DNA from: Prunus persica | Lineage: Eukaryota; Streptophyta; Magnoliopsida; Rosales; Rosaceae | NCBI RefSeq assembly: GCF_000346465.2 | Contig: NC_034013.1 | Span: 301,648-365,647, forward strand | Reading direction: 5' to 3' | Length of the DNA stretch: 64,000 bases | Shown here: piece by piece, positions 1 through 9,948 of the stretch | How the letters are laid out: each line of letters begins with the position of its first letter | How positions within the stretch are numbered: the first letter of the stretch is position 1 | Notes under the pieces: generated by a model | The model's input: only the letters and a program-made list of their open reading frames with translations | Told to the model about the DNA's origin: nothing | Database searches by the model: none | Position numbers and translations under genes: made by a program

Positions 1-974
1 AGTTGACAGTAAAATGAGGAGAACTCCCATTTAACCTTAAAATCAACCCTCAAAAAGTTCTTTTGCAAATCTCCAAATACACGTCAATTCAATTAAAGCT
101 TGGGCATCAGTCTCCCTCCTTTGGAAAGAGCAACCCTCAGTGAGCCAGGCAAGTCCACCAGTGGGCTGCCACAATATCACTTGGCAATTCCTGCAGATCG
201 AATGAATGTAGTTTGGTGACAAATATGATCAGTTCTTATGAAGACTGCATGTTATTAAAAACAAAATAAAAAGATTCATATGGGCTTTAGCCCAGATAGC
301 CCACTATGTAGATCCATGCTTGTAACATAGATAGATAAAAGGAGAAAGAAAAAGATGTCCGCATCAGTCATCGAGGAAAATCCTTGTTGTCCAAATTTAA
401 TCATCTTGTCGTCCTAATTAAATTATGTTAATTGACGAATCACATGGCACGGTTGGTTGGTCCTCTCCTCTTTGATTACTTGGGACTTTATAAAAGCGAA
501 ATTGCCCCCATGAAAAGCAGAGAAAAATCCTTACCAAACTCTTTTTTATACATACCTTAACTTCCATATACACACCACAAATAATAAATAAACAGTTGGT
601 GTTTGTGGTGTACAAAAAGAAATTCTTTCTATTGACAAACAAATCAATTGCAGACCTGGAATTGTGGCCCCCCCTTTCTTCTTGCTCTTCTTGTTTTAGC
701 ATTTAGTTTGTCTGCGACCACTCAAGGAAAGGGTGGGGGCCCACATCCTAACAACCACCAGTAAAAGAGTAGAAAGAGTAGTGAAGTTGGAGCAACCCCA
801 ACTCATTTTTGATGGACCATATGCATCTAAAATCATTACAATGCCACACTCAACTCAACTAAGGCACGCTTCGGCAGTCTCAGTAGTACTTCACCATTAA
901 GCCATCAACCGTAGACAGATTTTCATGCATTAGCTAAGATTATATGATCAGTATCTCGGCCGCCTTGTTCAATT
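1..974. other. Intergenic, no gene recognised
   Basis: AT-rich sequence downstream of the galactan synthase gene. No protein family, RNA gene or element ends were recognised. The longest open frame here (418-702, minus) has no recognisable domain and a composition like non-coding DNA. The stretch probably includes the 3' UTR of the minus-strand gene that stops at 975. Confidence 0.6.
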
Positions 975-2794
975 TTATGTATGCGTTGTCCTTGGAGTAT
1001 TAATACTGTTCATGTGGGCAGGCAGAGGTTGAGGTTGAGGCAACTGCTGTTCCTGTACATTGCCAATGGTTTTGAGCTCAAATTGCTTGATGGTGGATGC
1101 CAGCTTCTTCATGTTGTCGTCGTAGACGTAAGGGAGCTTATTGAACCATGTGACGTTCTTCTTGGCCGACATTGGCACCAACTCCCTGCAGATCTCACCC
1201 TGTACGGTTATAGAATTATGGTAGTGATAGTAGCGGATCTTAGTCTCTGTGTCGTGCAACGTTTTTCCGGTCACATTCTCGGACATGTGTACGCCCGTCG
1301 AGAAGGCGTTCTTTGCCTGAATTGCATACTTTCTGTCCCGACGGAGCCCTGTTCTCGAGTCCCTGAATAGCAGCTTCTCGAACCCCCATTGCCTGAATTA
1401 TAATTCAACTCAATTCAATTCTACATTGTACATATATCAAAGCAACATTGCCATAGCATATATAATACATTTGACTAAAAACTATAGGAGAGAATTCCCA
1501 ACTGTCCCTTTGAAACTTGTAATTTAACAATTGGTCAAATTTTATCCGTTCTACTTATACTAATTAAGTAATGAAATAGGCAGGCAGGCAGGCAGGAACT
1601 AGGAAAATAAAAGAAATTGAAGCAAATGAATTGTGTGATAAAAACAAAAAGATGGAAATACCTGGAATAATCTTGGGTGGGATCGTTGAGGCAGAGCCCA
1701 CTGGACATTGGATTCTGCTCAATAGTGAATTGGGTATAATCGGAGAAGTCACTGAGAACAGATTCCAAAGTGTTGCCATGGGGCAAATATATGTACTCAT
1801 CCACATCGAAGTAAAAAGTCCAGTTGGCAGCGTATCTGTACCTATGGAGGCAGTCATTGACCACCAAGAACTGGTTGTAGTAATAGCCGTCGAACTCCGC
1901 CTGAGCCCTGATATCCTGCATCGTCACCCTACCGGCCCTCACCCACGGATCCAGTACTGCCCTTGCCTCATCCGACACCCCACCCGCGTCGTGGAACACG
2001 AAATGCGACTTCTCTCCAAAGAACCACGCATGATATGCCATCCATTCCCTCAGCCTCGCTGCGCTCAGGTCCCCGTACAGAGACGACCCGCAATACAAAT
2101 ACTCGTACTGGTAAGGCGGGCGGTACTTGGACTCGTTGTAAGCCCCCGGAGCTTCCTCCAATGCCGTGAACTTCTCCATCTTCCTGGGATTTTCGCCGTA
2201 GTAGGCGTTGATCCTGAGCTTGCCGCCCGAATTGTCGTGGTTGGGATTGACGGGGAAGGTGCAATTGACGACGACGACGGTGTAGACGCGGCCGTAGCCC
2301 CAATCGGGGAGCATCTTGTAGGCCAAGGCGCGGGTGGAGGAGCCGTTGGAGGAGATCCACTCGCACTTGAACCAGGGGCGGCTGTAGACGTGGATGGGCT
2401 TGGAGGCGAGGCCAACCACGGCGAATGTGGTGGGGCCGCCGCGGTAGGCCCCCATTTGGACGAAGAGAGCGGCGGCGTTGCCGTATGACTGAAAGACGCG
2501 CTTGTTAGGGTCGTTGGGTTTTGGGGTGGAAAGCTTCTGCTCTGTCACTGCTGGGTTAATTGAAGAAGAAGAAACAGCTCGCAGAGATGCATTGGCAGTT
2601 AATGCAGTGGCGGAGGAGGAGGAGCGGGTGGTGGTGGAGAGGAGGCTTTGGTAGTAGGGAGGGAGGTTCCAGATGAGCATGACAAAGGTGAGAGCAAGCA
2701 ATGTGAGCACCAATGGCTTTCTCTCCAAGCAGCTGCCGAATAGTTTAGCGACGGGGCCGACGGGGACGGAGGATGGTGGGCCTTCCTTCCTCAT
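975..2794 (-). CDS. GALS1: Galactan beta-1,4-galactosyltransferase, GALS type (GT92)
   Basis: Predicted type II Golgi glycosyltransferase that extends beta-1,4-galactan side chains of pectic rhamnogalacturonan I from UDP-galactose (family knowledge). Two exons are seen: 2794-1662 and 1392-975, with a GT-AG intron at 1661-1393, giving about 516 residues, close to the roughly 500 of plant GALS proteins. A short basic N-terminus precedes one membrane anchor (about residues 28-45), then a Ser/Thr-rich stem (about 50-90) and the GT92/DUF23 domain. The DxD-type motif reads FDVDEY (DVDE at 330-333). Exon 2 carries the family-typical KIRYYHYHN and LPYVYDDNMKKL segments. The start was chosen because it is the first ATG of the frame and gives the expected short cytosolic tail. 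The frame is intact. Assignment to GALS1 rather than a close paralogue is tentative. Confidence 0.9.
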
Positions 2795-3068
2795 TGCTTG
2801 GGTTGGCTAATTCTCTGTCGGTGCTGCTGGCTGGTGGTGATGGTGGAGTTTAGGCTTTTGGCAGATGGATCGATTATAATATAACGGTACTACTACTCTC
2901 CTGTACTCCTATACTGGTAGCAATAATAGAAGTATAGAACAGAATACAGATATATCGAGAAACAGAGGAAAGAGGGTCAAATTGGGTCCACATCCGAGAC
3001 CCACACTCTTGAGTCTGTCTGATTCGGCTAAAGTGACACTTGTGCCTTTTACTCTTCTGTTGCCAAGG

Positions 3069-3069
3069 C

Positions 3070-3134
<65 letters not shown>
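3069..3134. repeat. (CT)n microsatellite upstream of the galactan synthase gene
   Basis: About 66 bases of nearly pure CT dinucleotide. It lies about 275 bases upstream of the galactan synthase start codon, so on the gene's own strand it reads (GA)n. Such tracts are bound by plant BPC/GAGA-binding proteins, but any regulatory role here is inference. Confidence 0.95.
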
Positions 3135-3138
<4 letters not shown>

Positions 3139-5235
3139 CTTTTACAACCTATATAGTTTGAACTACTTTAGATTAATCTAACATACAGATATAGGAATTT
3201 CAAACAAGGAAACATGCTACTTAACTTAAATCCGCAGGAGAGGGATTCAAACAAGGAGAAGTGCTCGCTGTTTTGATCAATTGACTTAACTTAAATTCGT
3301 AATTTCTCATTTAATTGAGGATTGTTGCCTTGCCTTGTGATTGGCAATAACATTACATAAATGGATTGCCAAACGAATAACAGCTGTTGCTGATTTATAT
3401 CATTTTATTAAAATCAGTTGTCACCACACAGAGCAGTGAGAGCAGTGCCAGTCAGCAAAAAATAAACTCTTTTAATAAAGTTGAAGTTGAAAGAAGGAAG
3501 AGAAATTAATGTGATATGAATATGATGGCTCCAAGCTCCCAAGAGAATCAATTCAGTAAATTGACCAATGCCTCCTGCAGTTTTTTATCTTCTATATTCT
3601 TTATACACATTAGGGTATGTCCACTCCAAAAGTTTAAGGTTAAGACAAAAACAAGATAAGAGCTGTTACTATTGGTAAGGGCAAGAAAAAAAAAAGAATA
3701 TGCAACAAAATATAAACTTGTTATGTATTTATAGGGAAAGTAAATAAAATTGTTATTTATTTATAGGGAAAACATCCATAATTTTTTGGTTTTTTTTTTT
3801 CAATTTTTTTGAATTTTTTTTGATCACTGACGTCAGCGCCTTCGGGTTGAAGCCCAAGCAAAATCAACCTTTGGACTTGCCCGAGCTAGTGGAACCTAGG
3901 GCTTGTCCGGGCTACTTGGCGTGCACTGGAGGTCCAAACCCTTGAAAAGAGGCCTCTTGCTCCGGCAAAAAGGCCTGCGCTGGTGGTGCCCTTAGAAATG
4001 AAATGAAAATTTAAAAAAATACCCCATGCATTACATTCAGGTTGTAATAAGTAGACATTACCATCCATTCCATATATTGAGCCATAAACTACGCATATAT
4101 ATATATATATATATATGATGACAAATAAATAATTTATAGGTAGGTACAGTTGTCATGGCAATGCAATGGTCTATTATGTGAAGATGCCTATGCATATGCG
4201 CTATTGCTTCAACCACTAATCATTGCAGTTATTGTTCATAATATTCTTCGGTTGCCGTTGCCGTTGCCAATTTGCCAATTTGCCAATGTGAAAGAAAAAG
4301 CCAAAGTAAGATAAATGATTGGGCCATTACTTAATTTTGGAACAACCTACCACTCGCCACTCACACATTAGTTTCCAAGGAAGGGAAGCCATCTGTTTTG
4401 ACTTGTAATTGCAATTTACAACTAAGAATCACCGACAAACCAACAATCCTGGGGTGCCAAGAACCTCATCTCTCTCCATATTGGTTGCTGCTGTTAAATA
4501 TAATCTAGCGATGCATACGCCAGATATCAGATTCTCCCAAATGAATTCATCGCCCGACAAGAATGAACCTCAGTAATACTAACAGATGTTGCGTTGCGTG
4601 CGGGTATGTCACTATGTCATCTCAGACCCAATATCCAATAGAAACACTGTTACTGTTAGGCAGAGCAAGCAGCTTCCACTCCGCCTTCTTTTCTATACCT
4701 TATGTTTCTGCTTGAATTATGGTTATGAGCATGTATATACTAATTAAATAATTCGACCTTTATCTAATATGTTTCTTCATTCATAAGGAGTTGCAAGATG
4801 GGAAAGGATTATGTATGTAATCAAGGGAGGAATCATAAATTTTTCAACGAGTGGGATAGTTATATTTATTAGCTAAAATTTTAGTGATCATTTTTTTTTT
4901 TCTATTTACAATTTCTTGTCTTTGTAAAAATAAGAGTGTACATTAAATCATATAAACCACGTTAGTTTATAGCTTGACTAATTTCCAATCATTTTTAAAA
5001 AATTCTTTGGATACAAGCGACATTGGGGGAGGGAAAATTGAACCTTAAACAAGGGTAAATGGTCTTAACTATTTGAGCTACAAGCCCTTTGCAATTTCCA
5101 ATAAGCTTTAACTTAAGACAAATACATATTAAATGCAACCAAAAATCATATATTATCAAAATGAAAATATGTTCAACAACAGAACTGAAAGTGTACGTAT
5201 TTTAATGTATATTTTTATTGTTGCCCTACAACTAA
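3135..5235. other. Intergenic, no gene recognised
   Basis: AT-rich stretch with an (AT)n microsatellite at about 4094-4116 and several homopolymer runs. No coding domain or transposon ends were recognised. The only open frame over 55 codons (3886-4068, minus) matches nothing I know. The part nearest 2795 is expected to contain the promoter and 5' leader of the galactan synthase gene. Confidence 0.5.
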
Positions 5236-5244
5236 ATTCATAAA

Positions 5245-5475
5245 GACCAAAAATCATTTTTGGTCTCTGTAGTTTGGCACTTCAACCACTTTTGACCATG
5301 TAGTTTCAATTCCGTCAATTTTGCCATTGTAGTTTTGTACTTGTAGCAATTCAAGGACAAGTTAATATTCTTGTCAATTTTTTTGACGGTGCAATGGGCA
5401 ATTTCGTAAACCCAAAACCCTTGACGTAAAAGATTGTCTGAAACTCCCCCCATTTCATATTAAGGCTCGAAATTG
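5245..5475 (+). repeat. Left terminal inverted repeat of the ycf2-carrying MULE
   Basis: Begins GACCAAAAATCATTTTTGGT and pairs with 8361-8591 on the opposite strand through the GGCTCGAAATT segment near 5464-5474. The outermost bases of the two ends differ slightly, but the following 200 bases align clearly. Confidence 0.88.
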
Positions 5476-5702
5476 GTGATGAAATGTATAACTTGTACAA
5501 ATCTTTCCATTTTCCAATTCGATCTGATCCACTCGTTTGTAGAGCTATGTACTCGATCGCATACATTTCTCGAACACTTCTAACAAATAGATAAATTTTG
5601 AAAGAACTTATTGTCAACCTCTTTCATATATGAATTTGTCTAATTCAGAAGGGAAGAACTTGCTTTGACATGATACAAATATCTATATTTTATATTTTTA
5701 GA

Positions 5703-8308
5703 GACTTTTTTCAGACCTATTGCCGATACTAAGTAGCAGCCAAAAATGTGTATCCATTTTTTATGATATTATGCATGGATTAGATATACCATGGTAAATT
5801 CTTCAGAAAAAATTGTGTCTTCCACAATGAAATTTGATAAGTGATATTTCGAGTATACATAATCTTCTTCTGTTCGAAGAAATGATTCATCGAAATAATG
5901 AGTCATCATTGATATCGACACATCTGAGATCGCCAAATATTCGGGAGTTCCTCTATTCAATTCTTTTCCTTCTTCTTGTTGCTAGATATCTCGTTCGTAC
6001 ACATCTTCTCTTTATTTCTTGAGCCTATAGTGAGTTACAAACAGAGTTCGAAAGGGTCAAATCTTTTGATGTAGAGCAAATGGCTGAATGGATTGAAGAA
6101 AAATTGGAGCGAAGAATGGAAAAATGACGCAACAGGAATTCACAGATTTGACGTCCGAGCTCCGATTGGGACGTGTGATACCTTTTCGAAAAGGGAATGA
6201 CGCTACGAGTTCAACTCACTAATTTGTTGTGATAAGGTGGATTTTGGGCTTCTAAGGTTGTTTGGGCTTCCAAAAGAGCATTTAAAAGTTGTAGTCAATT
6301 TTCAACTTTTCATTTATTTTCTATTAACCTTTCAATAACTCCCCATGGCAGTCCAATGGGTGAGAATGATGTATTTAGACAGCCCTCGTGTATGGTTAGT
6401 CTGAACTCATTTTTTTTAATCAAATAATACAAACAGTGAGAATTTTCTCCCTAATTTTTCTAGTGGATTCCAGGTTTATGTTCTTTCCTAGGTTACGCTT
6501 GTAACCTAATTGCGTGTACTGCGTCATCTTTGATGATTCCATCATACATAATTGAGTTGCGAAAACTTTTAGATAGGTAACCTACATCTGAACTATATTT
6601 TTTCTAGTTAAAAAATCTCTTTCTAATTGCTTGTAAATAATTAGGAGATTCTCTAGAAGAAATACAAGGTTCTGCTTCTGTCGGCAACATGCTATGGGGT
6701 GGTGGTCCCACTTATGGGGTCAAATCAATACTTTCTAATAAGAAATATTTGAATATCAATCTCATCGATATCATCGATTTCATAAGTATCATACCAAATC
6801 CCATCAATCGAATCGCTTTTTTTATCAATCAATAGAAATATGAGACATCTAAGTCATACAAGTAAAGAGATCTATTGATTGATAAGAAAAAGGAAAAACG
6901 TGAACAGTGATTGGATTAATGATAAAATAGAATCCTTGACCTCGAAGAGTAATTCGATTGATGATAAAGAAAGATAACTCTTGGTTCAGTTATCCGCCTT
7001 AACGACAGAAAAAAGGATTGATCAAATTCGATTGAGTCTGACTCACAGTGAGCATTTATCAAAGAATGACTATGGTTATCAAATGATTGAACAACTGGAA
7101 GCAATTTACTTACGATACTTAGTTGACATTCATAAAAAGTATCTAATGAATTATGAGTTCAATACGTCATGTTTAGCAGAAAGACGAGTATTCCTTGCTC
7201 ATTATCAGACAATCACTTATTCACAAACCTCCTATAGGGCTAATAGTTCTCATTTCCCATCTCATGGAAAACCCTTTTTGCTCCGCTTAGCCCTATCCCT
7301 CTCTAAGGGTATTTTATTGATAGGTTCTCTAGGAACTGGATTATCCTATTTGGTCAAATACTTAGCGACAAACTCCTATGTAGCTTTCATTACAGTATTT
7401 CTGAACAAGTTCCTGGATAACGAGCCCAAGGGTTTTCTTGTTGATGATAATGACAATATTGATGATAGGGACGATATTGATGGTAGTGACGACCGTGACT
7501 TTGATAGGGAGCTAGAGCTTCTAACTATGATGAATGCACTAACTATGGATATGATGCCATAAAAAGACCGATTTTATATCACCCTTCAATTTGAATTAGC
7601 AAAAGCAATGTCTCCTTGCATAATATGGATTCCACACATTCATGATCTAGATGTGTAAGTTGAATTACTTATCCCTCGGTCTATTAGTGAACTATCTCTC
7701 CAGGGATTGTGGAAGATGTTCCACTAGAAATATTCTTGTTCTTGCTTTGACTCATATTCCCCAAAAAGTGGATCCTGCACTAATAGCTCCGAATAAATTA
7801 AATACATGCATTAAGATACGAAGGCCTTTTATTCCACAACAACGAAAGTATTTTTTCACTCTTTCATACACTAGGGGATTTCACTTGGAAAAGAAAATGT
7901 TCCATACTAATGGATTTGGGTCCATAACCATAGGTTCTAATGTAGGAGATCTTATAGCACTTACCAATGAGGCTCTATCGATTAGTATTACACAAAAGAA
8001 ATCAATTATAGACACTAATATAATTAGATATGCTCTTCATAGACAAACTTGGTTGCAATCCCAAGTAAGATCGGTTCAGGATTATAGGATTCTTTTCTAT
8101 CAGATTGGAAAGGCTCTTGCACATAATATGAAGAAGAATTCATGTAACAAATAGGATTCTTATTTGTACAATTGGTACTTCGAACTTGGAACGAGCATGA
8201 AGAAATTAAGGATACTTCTTTATCTTTTGAGTTGTTCTGGTGGATTGGTCGTTCAAGACCTTTGGTCTCTACCCCGACTCGATGAAAAAACTAGGATCAC
8301 TTCTGGCT
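5703..8308 (+). pseudogene. ycf2: Nuclear copy of plastid ycf2 (fragment, decayed)
   Basis: The three plus-strand frames together give peptides characteristic of chloroplast Ycf2, the large essential plastid protein linked to an import motor or FtsHi complex. Recognisable stretches in order are [13 protein letters not shown] near 5735, [14 protein letters not shown] near 5895, LMIPSYIIELRKLLDR near 6525, GNMLWGGGP near 6690, [20 protein letters not shown] near 7365-7425, [13 protein letters not shown] ending at 7560, [13 protein letters not shown] near 7675, [19 protein letters not shown] near 8000 and [17 protein letters not shown] near 8170-8210. It holds the central ATPase-like part only. 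Several in-frame stops, frameshifts and one large insertion (about 6072-6524) make it non-functional. The exact ends of plastid homology are uncertain by tens of bases; the left end could start earlier. Confidence 0.92.
6072..6524. other. Insertion inside the ycf2 fragment
   Basis: Ycf2 similarity breaks at about 6071 and resumes at about 6525. The bases bordering the break are near repeats: ATCTTTTGATG at 6061-6071 and ATCTTTGATG at 6525-6534, matching a target-site duplication of about 10 bp with one changed base. The 450-bp insert has no coding domain I can name. It could be a solo LTR or a non-autonomous DNA element. Confidence 0.6.
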
Positions 8309-8360
8309 CGAAATTGGCCATTTGGGTTTCGAGTTCTTTAAAAATTGGGATTTGTGGTTG

Positions 8361-8591
8361 AATTTCGGGCCCTAATATGAAAGTGGGAGTGTTGCAGACG
8401 ACATTTTACGCTCAAGGGTTTTGGGTTGACGAAATTGCTTCTTGCACTGTCAAAGAAAGTGACAGAAATACTAACTTGTCCTTAAATTGCTACAAATACG
8501 AAACTACAATGGCAAAATTGACGGAATTGAAACAACAAGGTCAAAAGTAGTTGAACTGCCAAACTACATGGACTAAAAGTGACTTTTAGCC
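8361..8591 (-). repeat. Right terminal inverted repeat of the ycf2-carrying MULE
   Basis: Reverse complement of the left repeat at 5245-5475. The central part (about 8460-8560) is the best preserved. It is followed at once by the 9-bp duplication ATTCATAAA at 8592-8600. Confidence 0.88.
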
Positions 8592-8600
8592 ATTCATAAA

Positions 8601-9373
8601 TAATTGGATTTTTTTTTGGACTTTTAAGAAGTTAATACACAGTGGACTATATTTGAAAGAAGGCAAATATATAAGTTTAATTTTTTTTTTTCCCAAGTTC
8701 TATTATGTTTGTTTTGCTCACTCTTTTCTGGCCTTAGTGCTTCATGTGTATTTGAATTTGGCTGGAACCCTCTGGTAAGGAGCTTTGTTCTTTTTTTTGG
8801 GTGAAAAAAGTTTGGGAGGAGGAGAAGCTATCTCATAGGGCCATGACATATTAAGGTCTCTTTGAGGACTTACAAAGGGGATCTTAACCATTTTTTTTTA
8901 TTTTTATAGATTACCCACCAACAAGGATTGTCGGCAACGGGACTCAAACCTAGACCTTGCTAGTGAAGAAAATACTCCTTATCAACTCAACCAACCCTCG
9001 TTGGCGCTTTGTTGTTATTCAATTCTATATAATTGGTCTTGTTATCAATGAATTTCCTTATCTTTTTCCAAAAAGAAAAAAAAAATAAAAGTTATCTCTC
9101 TCCAAAAGCTGTCATCTATAGTTGTGGAATTGGATATGTGGACACGGTTCTAAGATCACGCATGGAAGCACAACTTGAAGCTTAGAGCATGGATGGATTT
9201 AATGAGCACCAATAGCCTTGTAAAACATATTTAGGTTTTTTCCTCTAGGCTCTAGTTAGCGGATTCGGATCCTTTGCTTTGATTTTCTCTACTATGATCT
9301 GCTTGACATTTGTCCTCCACATACCACTTCATTAAAATTTAATCTAAGGGATATAAATTATACATATGATCTT
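8601..9373. other. Intergenic, no gene recognised
   Basis: AT-rich sequence with several T- and A-runs. No coding frame of note, RNA gene or paired element ends were seen. Confidence 0.5.
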
Positions 9374-9381
9374 TAAAATAA

Positions 9382-9940
9382 GGGAGGTGATTTTCCCACT
9401 CCCATTTTCTCCACTTACACTCCCTTTTACTTTTTAATCACTTTTATTCTTTGTTGTTCTTTCTCTTTCTTAGTCTACCCTTACCCTACAATTCTCTTTA
9501 ATAGACATGTACAATCACTTACTAATATTATGAAAGAATAAAAATTTGAGACTATTATGCATACCTTGCTCTCTGCATATCTAACTCCTAATGACAGTTT
9601 GATTAGTAGCATTCTTTGGTTCTTCTACCATATTTATATGTTAGCCCAAAAACTTTATTATCTATTAACTACAACAAAGATAAATAGTACTCACATACTT
9701 GATTTTAAAAAAAAAAACTAAGAATTTGGCATACAAATACTCACATTTCTATCCATTTTCCAGATTTATTTTTGTTTTATTTTTTATTAACTTTTCTTAA
9801 TTTCAGTTATCAAAACCTTAATGTAGGGTAATGGTAGAATATGAAAGATAAAGAACTAAAAAGAACAATATTAATTAAAAAGTACTAAAAAACAAAAAGG
9901 AGTGTAAGTGGAAAAAAGAAGAGTGGAAAAATCACCTCCC
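9382..9940. mobile_element. MITE of 559 bp with 8-bp target duplication
   Basis: Terminal inverted repeats start GGGAGGTGATTTTCCCACTC on the left and match the complement of the right end (GGGAGGTGATTTTTCCACTC). Weaker inverted similarity continues inward for about 100 bases (9382-9490 against 9835-9940). Flanks are TAAAATAA at 9374-9381 and 9941-9948. Length, lack of coding capacity and an 8-bp duplication suit a hAT-like MITE. A Mutator-type origin is not excluded because the ninth flanking base differs. Confidence 0.8.
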
Positions 9941-9948
9941 TAAAATAA

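Larger units (their letters stand above)
5245..8591. mobile_element. Mutator-like element (Pack-MULE type) carrying plastid DNA
   Basis: A 3347-bp element with long terminal inverted repeats of about 231 bp each (5245-5475 and 8361-8591). They remain alignable along their whole length with scattered mismatches and small indels. It is flanked by a perfect 9-bp direct repeat, ATTCATAAA, at 5236-5244 and 8592-8600. Long inverted repeats with a 9-bp target duplication are typical of Mutator-superfamily transposons. No transposase is present, so it is non-autonomous. The interior is mostly a decayed chloroplast ycf2 fragment, making this a Pack-MULE-like element whose cargo is organellar rather than nuclear. 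An alternative is that plastid DNA inserted into a pre-existing MULE. Confidence 0.88.

Noticed and set aside
1631..2488. A 285-codon plus-strand open frame over the galactan synthase gene
   Set aside because: It is the antisense shadow of exon 1. The minus-strand frame has clear GT92 motifs and a matching second exon, while this one has no recognisable domain.
5703..8308. A functional nuclear ycf2 gene or plastid contamination of the assembly
   Set aside because: The copy has stops, frameshifts and an insertion, and it is bounded by MULE termini and a target duplication, which plastid DNA would not have.
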